From NCBI GenBank assembly GCA_038144955.1, contig JAYQOT010000045.1, positions 1 through 20,775 on the forward strand: a stretch of 20,775 bases of DNA, read 5' to 3'. The notes under the pieces were generated by a model. It did no database searches and had not been told where the DNA came from. It worked only from the letters and a program-made list of their open reading frames with translations. Origin of the DNA: Ga0077527 sp038144955. Its GTDB lineage: Bacteria > Pseudomonadota > Gammaproteobacteria > Burkholderiales > SG8-41. This document shows, in pieces, positions 1 to 8,103 of this stretch. Within the stretch, counting starts at the first letter, position 1. The number at the start of each line of letters is the position of its first letter. A program made the translations under genes and the position numbers.

Positions 1-675
1 TAGACGAACACGCTGGCAAATGACGTATGCCGCCGGTTGTTGGAATCGAACGGCGACTTGCGCACCAGGCGGTGGACGCCGGTTTCGGTGCGCAGGTGGC
101 CGAAGGCATGGTCGCCGGTGATTTTCAGTGACGCGCTCTTGATCCCGGCGACATCGCCTTCGGATTCCTCGAGAACCTCGACGCGGAATTCCTTGCCCTC
201 GCAGTAGCGCAGATACATGCGCTCGAGCATCGACGCCCAGTCCTGTGCTTCGGTACCGCCGGAACCGGCCTGGATGTCGAGGAAGCAGTTGTTGGGGTCC
301 ATCGGGTTGGAGAACATGCGACGGAACTCCATGCCCTCGAGGATGCCGTTCAGCTTGCCGGTATCCTGCTCCACCGCGATCAGCGTGTTGTCGTCCTTCT
401 CGTCGCGCGCCATCTCGAACAGCTCGCGCGCATCGCGCATGTCACGATCCAGATCGTGCAGCGTGACGACTATGCCTTCGAGGGTCTTGCGTTCGCGGCC
501 GACTTCCTGCGCGCGCTTGGCGTCTTCCCACAACGCCGGGTCTTCGCTCAGCTTGACCAGTTCCTCGAGGCGTCGGGTTTTGGCCTCGTAGTCAAAGATA
601 CCTCCGCAGAGCCCCCGCGCGTTCCTCGAGGTCGTGCAGACGGTTGTCAATGGCGTTGATGCGTTCGGCTTCCAT
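1..675 (-). CDS. prfB: peptide chain release factor 2 (RF2), 3' part outside window, with programmed +1 frameshift
   Basis: RF2 recognises UGA and UAA stop codons and triggers peptide release on the ribosome. The gene starts at the ATG at 675 (MEAERINAIDNRLHDLEE), reads 27 codons to an in-frame UGA at 592-594, and continues in the +1 frame as DYEAKTRRLEELVKLSEDPA. The downstream frame holds the family block ETGVHRLVRKSPFDS followed by RRHTSF, and the window ends shortly before the expected GGQ peptidyl-hydrolysis motif. About 225 of roughly 365 codons are present. The interruption is the classical autoregulatory frameshift, not a mutation: it sits at the family position and keeps the SD-like element and CTT-TGA-C slip site. 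It lies downstream of recJ and a dehydrogenase on the same strand. No clear Shine-Dalgarno precedes the ATG. The identification is very secure. Confidence 0.96.
591..605 (-). promoter_or_regulatory. RF2 programmed +1 frameshift site
   Basis: On the minus strand the sequence reads GGAGGTATCTTTGAC: a Shine-Dalgarno-like GGAGG (601-605), a 3-nt spacer, CTT, the in-frame UGA (592-594), then C. This matches the layout known from E. coli prfB, where low RF2 lets the ribosome slip one base at CTT-T past the UGA so that RF2 controls its own synthesis. Reading through with the T skipped gives L-D-Y-E-A, the conserved RF2 continuation. Confidence 0.95.
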
Positions 676-684
676 GGAATTTCC

Positions 685-717
685 GCGGGAAAAAGCGGAT
701 TTTACCGCAGCTCCCGC
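685..717 (-). other. nested inverted repeat in the prfB leader
   Basis: An outer GCGGGA/TCCCGC pair (685-690 with 712-717) encloses an inner GCGG/CCGC pair (695-698 with 705-708). On the minus strand the inner hairpin is followed by TTTTT, so it could be a weak terminator after the dehydrogenase gene. Its loop also contains TAAAAT, a possible -10 box for prfB, although I see no matching -35. It ends ten bases upstream of the prfB ATG. The role is undecided. Confidence 0.3.
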
Positions 718-727
718 CAACCGTCTC

Positions 728-1669
728 TTAGCTGACGGGGGTTTTGACCGGTTTGCCTTCGAGATGCAGCAGGATGTTCTCGATCTGCAGCGCACCCATC
801 GCGGTGCGCGTCTCGTTGGTGGCACTGGCCATGTGCGGCAGCAGTACGACGTTGTCGAGTTCAAAGAAGGCCGGGGGCACGTTGGGTTCGTCGTCATAGA
901 CATCAAGGCCGGCGCCGGCGATTTTCTGCTGCTGCAAATAGTCCAACAGTACCGGCTGGTCGACCACTGAACCGCGGGCGACGTTGACGAGATAACCCTG
1001 CGGGCCCAGCGCATCGAGCACAGCGGCATTTACCAGCTTGTCGGTTTCAGCTCCACCGGGGGTGATCGCGACCAGCACGTCGGAATTTTTCGCCAGTGTC
1101 ACCGGATCGGGATCGTAGGCATAGGGCACGTTCTTGCGGTTGCGGTTGTGGTAGCGCACGGTCATCTTGAAGGCGCTGGCGCGTGTGGCAATTTCCTCGC
1201 CGATGCGGCCGAGGCCGAGGATGCCCAGAGTCTTGCCGCCCAGCGAAGTGGTGAAAGGGTAGGTACCTGCACTTTTCCAGCGGCCGGCGCGGAGGTAGCG
1301 GTCAGCCTGGGGAAACTTGCGCAATGCATTCAGCACCAGTGCCATCGCGCAGTCGGCCACGCAGTCATTCAGCGCATTCGCGGTGTTGGTGACGATGATG
1401 CCGCGTTTTTTTGCTGCATCGAGGTCGATCTGGTCCACGCCGACGCCGAAGTTGGCGATGATTTCCAGTTTCGGCAGCGCGTCCATCAGTGCGGCATCCA
1501 CCTTTGAATGGCCGGTGTGGGCGAGGGCGCGTATTTTCGGCGCCGCCGCTTTCAAAGTTGCAGCGCGGTCGGTTTGTTCCCACAGCTTGATCAGGTTGAA
1601 TTCGCGTTCCATGCGCTGCTGCGTGACCAGGTGGCCCTTGGCAGTGAGTAGCAGTTCGTGTTTTTCCAT
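728..1669 (-). CDS. D-2-hydroxyacid dehydrogenase (glyoxylate/hydroxypyruvate reductase-like)
   Basis: This 313-aa protein belongs to the D-isomer-specific 2-hydroxyacid dehydrogenase family, which reversibly reduces 2-oxoacids such as glyoxylate or hydroxypyruvate with NAD(P)H in the cytoplasm. The nucleotide-binding GLGRIG loop is at residues 152-157. The catalytic triad is visible as Arg232 (NVARGS), Glu261 (DVYDDEP) and His279 (LLPHMASAT). After the second beta strand comes HNRNRK, with arginines instead of the usual aspartate, which suggests a preference for NADPH. The length is normal for the family. It lies between recJ (43 bp upstream) and prfB (52 bp downstream), all on the minus strand. 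The start is ATG with no obvious ribosome binding site, behind an AT-rich spacer. The exact substrate cannot be told from sequence. Confidence 0.9.
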   Translation of the reverse strand: MEKHELLLTAKGHLVTQQRMEREFNLIKLWEQTDRAATLKAAAPKIRALAHTGHSKVDAALMDALPKLEIIANFGVGVDQIDLDAAKKRGIIVTNTANALNDCVADCAMALVLNALRKFPQADRYLRAGRWKSAGTYPFTTSLGGKTLGILGLGRIGEEIATRASAFKMTVRYHNRNRKNVPYAYDPDPVTLAKNSDVLVAITPGGAETDKLVNAAVLDALGPQGYLVNVARGSVVDQPVLLDYLQQQKIAGAGLDVYDDEPNVPPAFFELDNVVLLPHMASATNETRTAMGALQIENILLHLEGKPVKTPVS

Positions 1670-1702
1670 AAATTCAATTAAATCAACAGGTTAATATGTT
1701 TT

Positions 1703-1722
1703 CGACGCCAGGTCAGGCGTCG
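1703..1722. other. perfect 7-bp stem-loop around the recJ stop codon
   Basis: CGACGCC (1703-1709) and GGCGTCG (1716-1722) form a perfect inverted repeat with a 6-nt loop that contains the recJ stop codon (1713-1715). In the transcription direction of recJ it is followed by A residues, not U residues, so it is not a standard intrinsic terminator. It may protect a 3' end or be a processing site. Confidence 0.35.
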
Positions 1723-3401
1723 TGCCAGTGTTCGAGTATGAATTGCAGGGTGGTGGCGCCATTGTAGTGGTTGGCGGACAGGCGGTAAGTGGCAGCAATG
1801 CGTTCGGGTAGCGGACCGGTCTGTCCGAACAACATGGCTTCGAACTGCCGGCCTTCGCGGCGCAGCCTCAGTTTCAGATGGCGTTCACCGACGATGCGCT
1901 GGGAGGTGATTTCAAAGAGGTCGTAAAAGCGCGGCTCCGGAAATCCCTGCCCCCACACCGTGTCAGCCAGTGCCGTGGCGTTGGCCAGTGTGGCTTCCTC
2001 CAGCGGCAAGGGTCCGTCAGTGACCCATTCGCGCTCGAGGTCGGCATCGGTCAGCAGGTCGCGGCTGACTTGCTCGAATGCGTCGCGGAAAGCTTCCAAA
2101 GTTCCCGGTCTCAGGATCAGGCCCGCCGCGGCGGCATGTCCGCCGAAGCGCAGGATCAGCTGCGGATGACGTTTGGAAATCAGATCAAGCGCATCGCGCA
2201 GGTGCAGTGCCGGTATGGAGCGCCCGGAACCTTTGAGTTCGCCATCACCTTCACCGGCAAAGGCAAACACCGGGCGGTGCACCCGTTCACGCAGTCTTGA
2301 AGCGAGGATACCGATCACGCCCTGGTGCCATGACGGATCGTGCAGGCAGAGGCTGTAACCGGCAGCTTCGGCGTCAACGGTGGCGAGTGCGGATTCCTGC
2401 ATGTCTGCTTCGATTTCCCGCCGCTGGCGGTTGAGCCGATCGAGCTGTGCCGCTATTTCGGCTGCACGAATTTCGTCGTCGGTGACCAGGCATTCGATGC
2501 CCAGCGACATGTCGTCCAGCCGTCCTGCGGCGTTGAGCCGGGGTCCGGCGACGAAACCGAGGTCATAGGCGCCGGCGCGGCGGATGTCACGTCCGGCGGC
2601 ATTGAACAGCGCCCGCAGGCCGGGCTGGGCGCGGCCGGCGCGCATGCGCTGCAGACCCTGCTGCACCAGCAGCCGGTTGTTGTCGTCGAGGCGCACGACG
2701 TCCGCCACCGTGCCGAGCGCGACCAGATCAAGCAGTGCACCGAGGTTGGGTTCCGGTTTTCCATCAAATGTCCCGCGGGAACGCAGTTCCGCGCGCAATG
2801 CCAGCAGCAGGTAGAACATCACCCCGACACCGGCGAGGCTCTTGCTCGGGAATCCGCAACCGGGCTGGTTGGGATTGATGATGCACCAGGCCGCGGGCAG
2901 CTTGTCGCCGGGTAGATGATGATCGGTGACCAGTACCTTCATGCCCAGTGCGTTGGCTTCGGCTACGCCGTCAATGCTGGCGATGCCGTTGTCTACCGTG
3001 ATCAGCACGTCCGGTTTCTTCTGTTCTGCGGCGAGGCGCACGATCTCGGGCGTGAGGCCGTAGCCGTATTCGAAACGGTTGGGCACCAGATAATCCACCT
3101 GAGCGCCGAAGGCGCGCAGCCCGCGCAGGCCTACTGCGCAGGCGGTGGCACCATCGGCATCGTAGTCCGCAACGATCAGCAGTTTTTTTCCTGCGGCAAT
3201 CGCCTCGGCGAGCAGGGTTGCCATGGCGTCGGCGTTGAGCAGCTTTTGCGGAGAAATCAGGCGCGACAGGTCGGGGATGGTCTGGTCCGCTGCAGAGATT
3301 CCGCGCGCGGCGTAGATGCGTGCCAGGAACGGGGGTATTCCCCCGGCAACCAGTTCTGCGACCACGCCGGGATTCGTGGTGCGGGCGACGATGCGGCTCA
3401 T
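1713..3401 (-). CDS. recJ: single-stranded-DNA-specific 5'-3' exonuclease RecJ
   Basis: RecJ degrades single-stranded DNA 5' to 3' in RecF-pathway recombination, mismatch repair and base excision repair. In the 562-aa protein the DHH phosphoesterase motifs are clear: VADYDADG (77-84), TVDNG (135-139), TDHH (159-162) and GTVADVV (230-236). The DHHA1 part has RFGGHAAAAG (418-427), and a C-terminal OB-like region follows. The reading frame stays open upstream to 3563, but I chose the ATG at 3401. It gives the family-like start MSRIVARTTNPG, and it overlaps the stop of the upstream gene in an ATGA (3398-3401), a sign of translational coupling. The upstream extension is an arginine-rich antisense-like read-through of the neighbour. 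The length is close to E. coli RecJ (577 aa). The assignment is secure. Confidence 0.95.
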   Translation of the reverse strand: MSRIVARTTNPGVVAELVAGGIPPFLARIYAARGISAADQTIPDLSRLISPQKLLNADAMATLLAEAIAAGKKLLIVADYDADGATACAVGLRGLRAFGAQVDYLVPNRFEYGYGLTPEIVRLAAEQKKPDVLITVDNGIASIDGVAEANALGMKVLVTDHHLPGDKLPAAWCIINPNQPGCGFPSKSLAGVGVMFYLLLALRAELRSRGTFDGKPEPNLGALLDLVALGTVADVVRLDDNNRLLVQQGLQRMRAGRAQPGLRALFNAAGRDIRRAGAYDLGFVAGPRLNAAGRLDDMSLGIECLVTDDEIRAAEIAAQLDRLNRQRREIEADMQESALATVDAEAAGYSLCLHDPSWHQGVIGILASRLRERVHRPVFAFAGEGDGELKGSGRSIPALHLRDALDLISKRHPQLILRFGGHAAAAGLILRPGTLEAFRDAFEQVSRDLLTDADLEREWVTDGPLPLEEATLANATALADTVWGQGFPEPRFYDLFEITSQRIVGERHLKLRLRREGRQFEAMLFGQTGPLPERIAATYRLSANHYNGATTLQFILEHWHDA

Positions 3402-4435
3402 GGATCCTGCGGAAGCAGTCCGGCCCAGTTCTGCGTGCGGCGCCAGAATTTCAGCCGGTCTTTCGGGCGCAGCGTGCAGCGCAGGCAGTGTTCGGTGCCG
3501 GTGGCCACGATGACGAGTTCCTGCAGCGGTCCGTCGAGTGCGGCCCACAGCGGCGCAAACCACGATTCGTCGAGTATGCCCATCGTCTTCAGCCAGGCCT
3601 CGGGTCCGCCGTAGCGTACGGAGTGGTGCATGCGATTGAGGGTGATCAGGTGTCGGCCTTCCGGGTCTGGACGGCTACCCGACCATAGCGCAGCGCTGGC
3701 CGGTGCGACGCTGCAGTCGGCACCGCTGTTGACGGCAAGCGCCGTGGCCAGCATGTCGTCGGTCCACAGGTCGCTGAAATGGCGGCCCGGAACCGCCGGT
3801 TTCAGTCCGCCACCCCAGAACAGGACGCTGTTGATGGACGGCAGTCCGCGTGATTCGCGATTGGTGTTTACCGGGTGATCGTGCATCACCATCTGTGCTT
3901 CGGTGAGGATGCGATGCCAGTGACTGGATTCGGTACCGCTCAAAATCGCCTGCGGCAGCGGTCTGCCCGCCACCGAGCTGAGCAGTGGTGCCGCCAGGTC
4001 GATTGAATGGTCCTGGCGGACATACCAGCGGACAGGATCTGGCGCGAGGAAGGTTCTCCCCGAACCGGCAAAGTGCGTGTTCAGCGCTTCGATCAGCGCG
4101 GTGGCTTCTGCTGCTTCGATGGTCAGCGCGGGCGCCGCGATGGTGCGCGATCCGCTGCGGTGCAGTTGCAGATGCAGCGGGTCGGCACGCAGCCACCAGC
4201 CATTCTCGGTTGCGTAACCGTCTACTGCGGCGGTGAGCGCGGCGACGGGCCAGTCAGCGCGGCGCTCGACTTCGAACGCCTGGCACAGCCAGGCCTCCGC
4301 TTCGACGGCAGGAAAACGCTCAATGCCGCCGCGGCTGAATATCCGGCGCAAGGCAGGTGCTGCGCAGTCGATTTCAGGTTCGGAGACCAGTCCGCGGGAC
4401 GGCAGCAGATCGGGAATGAACAGGGTTAGATGCAC
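3398..4435 (-). CDS. RpfE-type regulatory protein (phosphoglycerate mutase-like fold), function unsettled
   Basis: This 345-aa soluble protein starts at a GTG (MHLTLFIPDLLP) and resembles the RpfE-type family found next to recJ in Xanthomonas and many betaproteobacteria. Family members are often annotated as cofactor-independent phosphoglycerate mutase-like, but no catalytic role is established to my knowledge. Features that fit are the HLTLFIPDLL start, the tryptophan-rich N-terminal half, and the SINSVLFWGGG block followed by a histidine-containing NRMHHSVRYGG segment near the C-terminus. There is no signal peptide or membrane segment. The stop overlaps the recJ start by ATGA, so the two genes are very probably co-transcribed and translationally coupled. 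I rely on memory of family and synteny, not a search, so the name is tentative although the gene itself is certain. Confidence 0.75.
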   Translation of the reverse strand: MHLTLFIPDLLPSRGLVSEPEIDCAAPALRRIFSRGGIERFPAVEAEAWLCQAFEVERRADWPVAALTAAVDGYATENGWWLRADPLHLQLHRSGSRTIAAPALTIEAAEATALIEALNTHFAGSGRTFLAPDPVRWYVRQDHSIDLAAPLLSSVAGRPLPQAILSGTESSHWHRILTEAQMVMHDHPVNTNRESRGLPSINSVLFWGGGLKPAVPGRHFSDLWTDDMLATALAVNSGADCSVAPASAALWSGSRPDPEGRHLITLNRMHHSVRYGGPEAWLKTMGILDESWFAPLWAALDGPLQELVIVATGTEHCLRCTLRPKDRLKFWRRTQNWAGLLPQDP

Positions 4436-4555
4436 GGGGCGATGCGGAAGAAGACGCCGGTTTCAATGCGTCGAGTCTAGCACGTGACCCGCTGCATCGA
4501 TGGCCGGTCCCAGCGGCTTTGTGGCACACTGCGCCTTTGTTTTCCGCTGATCCAC

Positions 4556-5792
4556 GTGAATTCTTTTCCACTCTTCGTCGGCCTGCGCTACACGCGCGCA
4601 CGGCAACGCACGCGATTCATTTCCGTCATTTCGCTGATCTCGGTGATCGGGATTGCACTGGGCATGACGGTGCTGATCACCGTGTTGTCGGTATTCAACG
4701 GCTTCCAGCGCGAAGTGCGGACCCGGATGCTGAGCGCGGTGGCGCATGTGCAGATCACCGGGCTGGGTGAATCGCTGCGTGACTGGCAGAAGATTGCCGC
4801 AGTGGCTGCGAAGCATCCGCACGTGCAGGCGGTTGCGCCTTATGTTTCAGCACAGGGGCTGCTGACCAGCGGTGGTCGCGTGCGCGGCGCTTTTCTGCGC
4901 GGCATCGACCCGGCGCAGGAAGACAAGGTCAGCGAGATCGGTTCGAACATGCGCTCCGGCAAACTCGATGCCCTGCGCGACGGCGAATACAACGTGGCTC
5001 TGGGTGCCCCGCTGGCACGCGCGCTGGGCGTGGTCACCGGGGACAAGGTGGTGCTGGTTGCACCCCAGGGACAGGTGACTCCGGCGGGCATACTGCCGCG
5101 GCTGCGCCAGTTCACCGTCAGCGGGATTTTCGAAGTCGGGCATTATGAAATCGATTCCGGCCTCGCGGTTGTGCATATTGCCGACGCGCAGCGCCTCTAT
5201 CGCATGGATGACCAGGTCAGTGGCGTGCGCCTGAAGCTGGATGACCTGTTCCGGGCGCGCAGCGTCGCCCGCGAACTGCTGTCCGATCTGCCGGCCGATG
5301 TCAGTATCAGTGATTGGTCGCGGTTCAATGCTACTTATTTCCGTGCCGTCGAGCTTGAGAAGCGGATGATGTCGCTGCTGCTGTTTTTTATCATCGCCAT
5401 CGCTGCGTTCAACATGGTTTCCAGCCTGTTCATGGTGGTCAAGGAGAAGCAGGCGGATATTGCGATTCTGCGCACCATGGGCGCCACGCCCGGCGAAGTG
5501 ATGCGCATCTTCATGGTGCAGGGCACGCTGATCGGCGCCATCGGCGTCGGTTGCGGCATCGTCTTCGGCATCCTCGGCGCGCTGAATGTCGCGGCCATCG
5601 TGGGTTCCGTCGAGAGCCTGTTCGGATTCAAGTTCATGCCGCAGGACGTCTACCAGATCGCCGACCTGCCTTCACAGCTGCAGGCGATGGACGTGATCGG
5701 AACCGCGGTGGTTTCGTTCGTGCTGTCGGTATTGGCGACGCTCTATCCCAGCTGGCGGGCCTCGCAGGTCAACCCGGCGGAGGCGCTGCGCT

Positions 5793-5800
<8 letters not shown>
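4556..5800 (+). CDS. lolC: lipoprotein-releasing ABC transporter permease, LolC/LolE family
   Basis: This inner-membrane subunit of the Lol exporter detaches mature outer-membrane lipoproteins from the inner membrane and hands them to LolA. From the GTG at 4556 it is 414 aa and begins NSFPLFVGLRYTRAR, the usual LolC/E opening. One transmembrane helix lies at about 22-48, followed by a large periplasmic domain, then three helices at about 271-295, 317-347 and 378-397. It ends in the family signature SQVNPAEALRYE. An ATG at 4484 is in frame but would add 24 atypical residues, so I reject it. The gene overlaps lolD by 8 bp. Only one permease gene is present, so it may act as a homodimer, as in other bacteria with a single LolC/E-type subunit. 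The C versus E name is arbitrary. Confidence 0.92.
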
Positions 5801-6480
<680 letters not shown>

Positions 6481-6497
<17 letters not shown>

Positions 6498-6846
6498 TGC
6501 CGATGTGCATGATCCCGGCACCGACCACGTCGCGATAGAAGTCTGCGTCGCTCAGCGACTGCTGCAACAGGAAATGCGGCGCACCGCGCTTGATCAGCCG
6601 CGGCACGATGATGGCCAGCGCGATTACCAGCAATCCGGTCCAGATCCAGCCGGTCAGGGCCAGCGCCACGCCGATGCCCAGCACCGGCAGCATGAACAGC
6701 GGCAGCAGCAAGCGTCCGCTAAGAAAACGCGCCGCTCCTTTGGCGTCGAAGGTCACCCGTATGGCCCCGCTGGTGTAGGCAGCAACGAACTCGCCATGGG
6801 TATAGCGCAGTGAGGGTGCGAGAGGAGGTGCGTCAGGTGCTTCCAT
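6481..6846 (-). CDS. small two-helix inner-membrane protein, unknown function
   Basis: I do not recognise this 121-aa protein. It has a soluble N-terminal part of about 40 residues, two adjacent hydrophobic helices at about 46-66 and 68-84 joined by a short turn (TGWIW), then a polar C-terminal part with FLLQQSLSDADFYRD. There is no signal peptide cleavage site, and both ends are probably cytoplasmic. It lies 27 bp downstream of the DNA glycosylase gene on the same strand, separated by an AT-rich spacer, and its last 17 bp overlap the end of lolD tail to tail. The coding frame is supported by length and by a plausible hydrophobic pattern. The function is open. Confidence 0.75.
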
Positions 6847-6873
6847 TTAAGTTAATGATTTTATTCAATTAAT

Positions 6874-7500
6874 TCAATATTCCACCGGCACAGGATCGAG
6901 GCTGCGCCAAAGGTACCAGGTTGCGACCGACCGCCACGGCGTCCATAGCCGGCTCAACGCTGCGATGCGGCGGTCGGAGACTTTACGGCCCTTATTGTAG
7001 TGAAGGCTCAACGCGCGCTGCAGGCCGAGGTCGCCGAGCGGAAACACGTCGGGCCGCGTCAGATAAAAGATCAGAAACATTTCCGCGGTCCAGCGGCCGA
7101 TGCCCTTGACCTGCACCAGGTCCTCGATCAGCGACTCATCGTCCATCTCGTGCCAGCGGCGGACATCGAGGGTGCCGGCGGCAAACCGTTCTGACAGATC
7201 GCGCAGGTATTTCACTTTCTGTCCAGAGAGCCCGCAAGCGCGCAATTGTGGTTCGGACAGTCGCAGAACCCGTTTCGGCTGCATTTCACCGACTGCGGCG
7301 GCAAAACGGTTCCAGACACTTTGCGCGGCCTTCACTGAAATCTGCTGGCCGATGATCGAGCGGGCGAGCGTCTGGAAGGCGTCACCGCGGCTGGCGAGCG
7401 TGAGTCCCTGATGGCGCTTGATCAGGGCGCCGAGCACGGGATCGGCATCGGCAAGAGCCCGGGTCGCACGCTTCCAGTAATCGGGAGTTTTCGGCGTCAT
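6874..7500 (-). CDS. DNA-3-methyladenine glycosylase II, short AlkA-like HhH-GPD protein
   Basis: This 208-aa base-excision repair enzyme would remove alkylated purines from DNA. The helix-hairpin-helix is VKGIGRWTAEMFLIF (131-145), and the catalytic aspartate is Asp157 in FPLGDLGL, aligning with Asp238 of E. coli AlkA (DVFLPDDYL). The motif SIIGQQISVKAA (48-59) is typical of the family. The frame continues upstream to an ATG at 7536, but the ATG at 7500 overlaps the stop of the upstream gene as ATGA, giving the start MTPKTPDYW, so I use 7500. It is about 75 residues shorter than E. coli AlkA and lacks the extra N-terminal AlkA domain, as in the Mag/yeast-like short forms. The family is secure and the substrate range is inferred. 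Confidence 0.9.
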   Translation of the reverse strand: MTPKTPDYWKRATRALADADPVLGALIKRHQGLTLASRGDAFQTLARSIIGQQISVKAAQSVWNRFAAAVGEMQPKRVLRLSEPQLRACGLSGQKVKYLRDLSERFAAGTLDVRRWHEMDDESLIEDLVQVKGIGRWTAEMFLIFYLTRPDVFPLGDLGLQRALSLHYNKGRKVSDRRIAALSRLWTPWRSVATWYLWRSLDPVPVEY

Positions 7501-8051
7501 GATTTTCCGGTCCTGTGCTTGCTGCGGCGTCGCCACGACAGGTGCACATGAATGCGCCAGGCGATGTCGACTACGAAATAACCGATGATGGCGAGGGTGA
7601 TCGCCAGCAACGGCAGGCCCACCGCCAGCGGCTTGCCCATTGCGACCATCCAGTCGATCAGTGCTGGAATCCAGTCGTTCCAGCCATGATCCCTCATGCT
7701 GAAAGTGGCAGGAATCGCCTGCTGCGTGTCAGTCATCGTTACCAGGGCGCCGTAGCGATAAGCCAGGTAATAAAGCGGGACGATGGTCAGCGGATTGGTG
7801 TAGAGCGTGGTCAGTGCTGCAACCGGCAGGTTGACGCGGAAAATGATCGCGAGAATTGCACCGGAGAGTATCTGCAGGGGACCCGGCACCAGTCCGGCGA
7901 ACAGCCCGGCGGCCACGCCGCCGGCTACCGAACGCCGGTGCAGGTGCCACAGGTTGTGATGTCCCAGCCAGGGTTTGCACCAGGCAATCCAGCGGTTTTC
8001 GGTGATTGACCGGTGTGAGGGCAGGTATTTGCGGAACAGTTTTCGAGGCAT
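7497..8051 (-). CDS. DUF2062 domain inner-membrane protein
   Basis: This 184-aa membrane protein of the DUF2062 family has unknown biochemical function. The family hallmark is visible: a basic N-terminal stretch (NLWHLHRRSVAGGVAAGLF), a glycine-rich helix with GLVPGPLQ, then NLPVAALTTLYTNPLTIVPLYYLAY. Hydrophobic segments lie at about 42-70, 77-100 and 138-163, and the C-terminus is strongly basic and probably cytoplasmic. The ATG at 8051 faces comEC across a 52-bp divergent gap. The stop overlaps the glycosylase start by ATGA, so the two genes are likely co-translated. Confidence 0.9.
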   Translation of the reverse strand: MPRKLFRKYLPSHRSITENRWIAWCKPWLGHHNLWHLHRRSVAGGVAAGLFAGLVPGPLQILSGAILAIIFRVNLPVAALTTLYTNPLTIVPLYYLAYRYGALVTMTDTQQAIPATFSMRDHGWNDWIPALIDWMVAMGKPLAVGLPLLAITLAIIGYFVVDIAWRIHVHLSWRRRSKHRTGKS

Positions 8052-8103
8052 GATGGACAGCGTGGCCTGATCGTCAGCGGCGTTCCTGCTGCCGCGTTAT
8101 TGA

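Noticed and set aside
592..675. In-frame stop in prfB as a pseudogene mutation
   Set aside because: The stop lies at the conserved programmed frameshift site with all its signals, and the downstream frame is intact RF2.
3402..3563. N-terminal extension of recJ
   Set aside because: Arginine-rich, non-conserved read-through inside the upstream gene; the ATGA overlap at 3398-3401 marks the real start.
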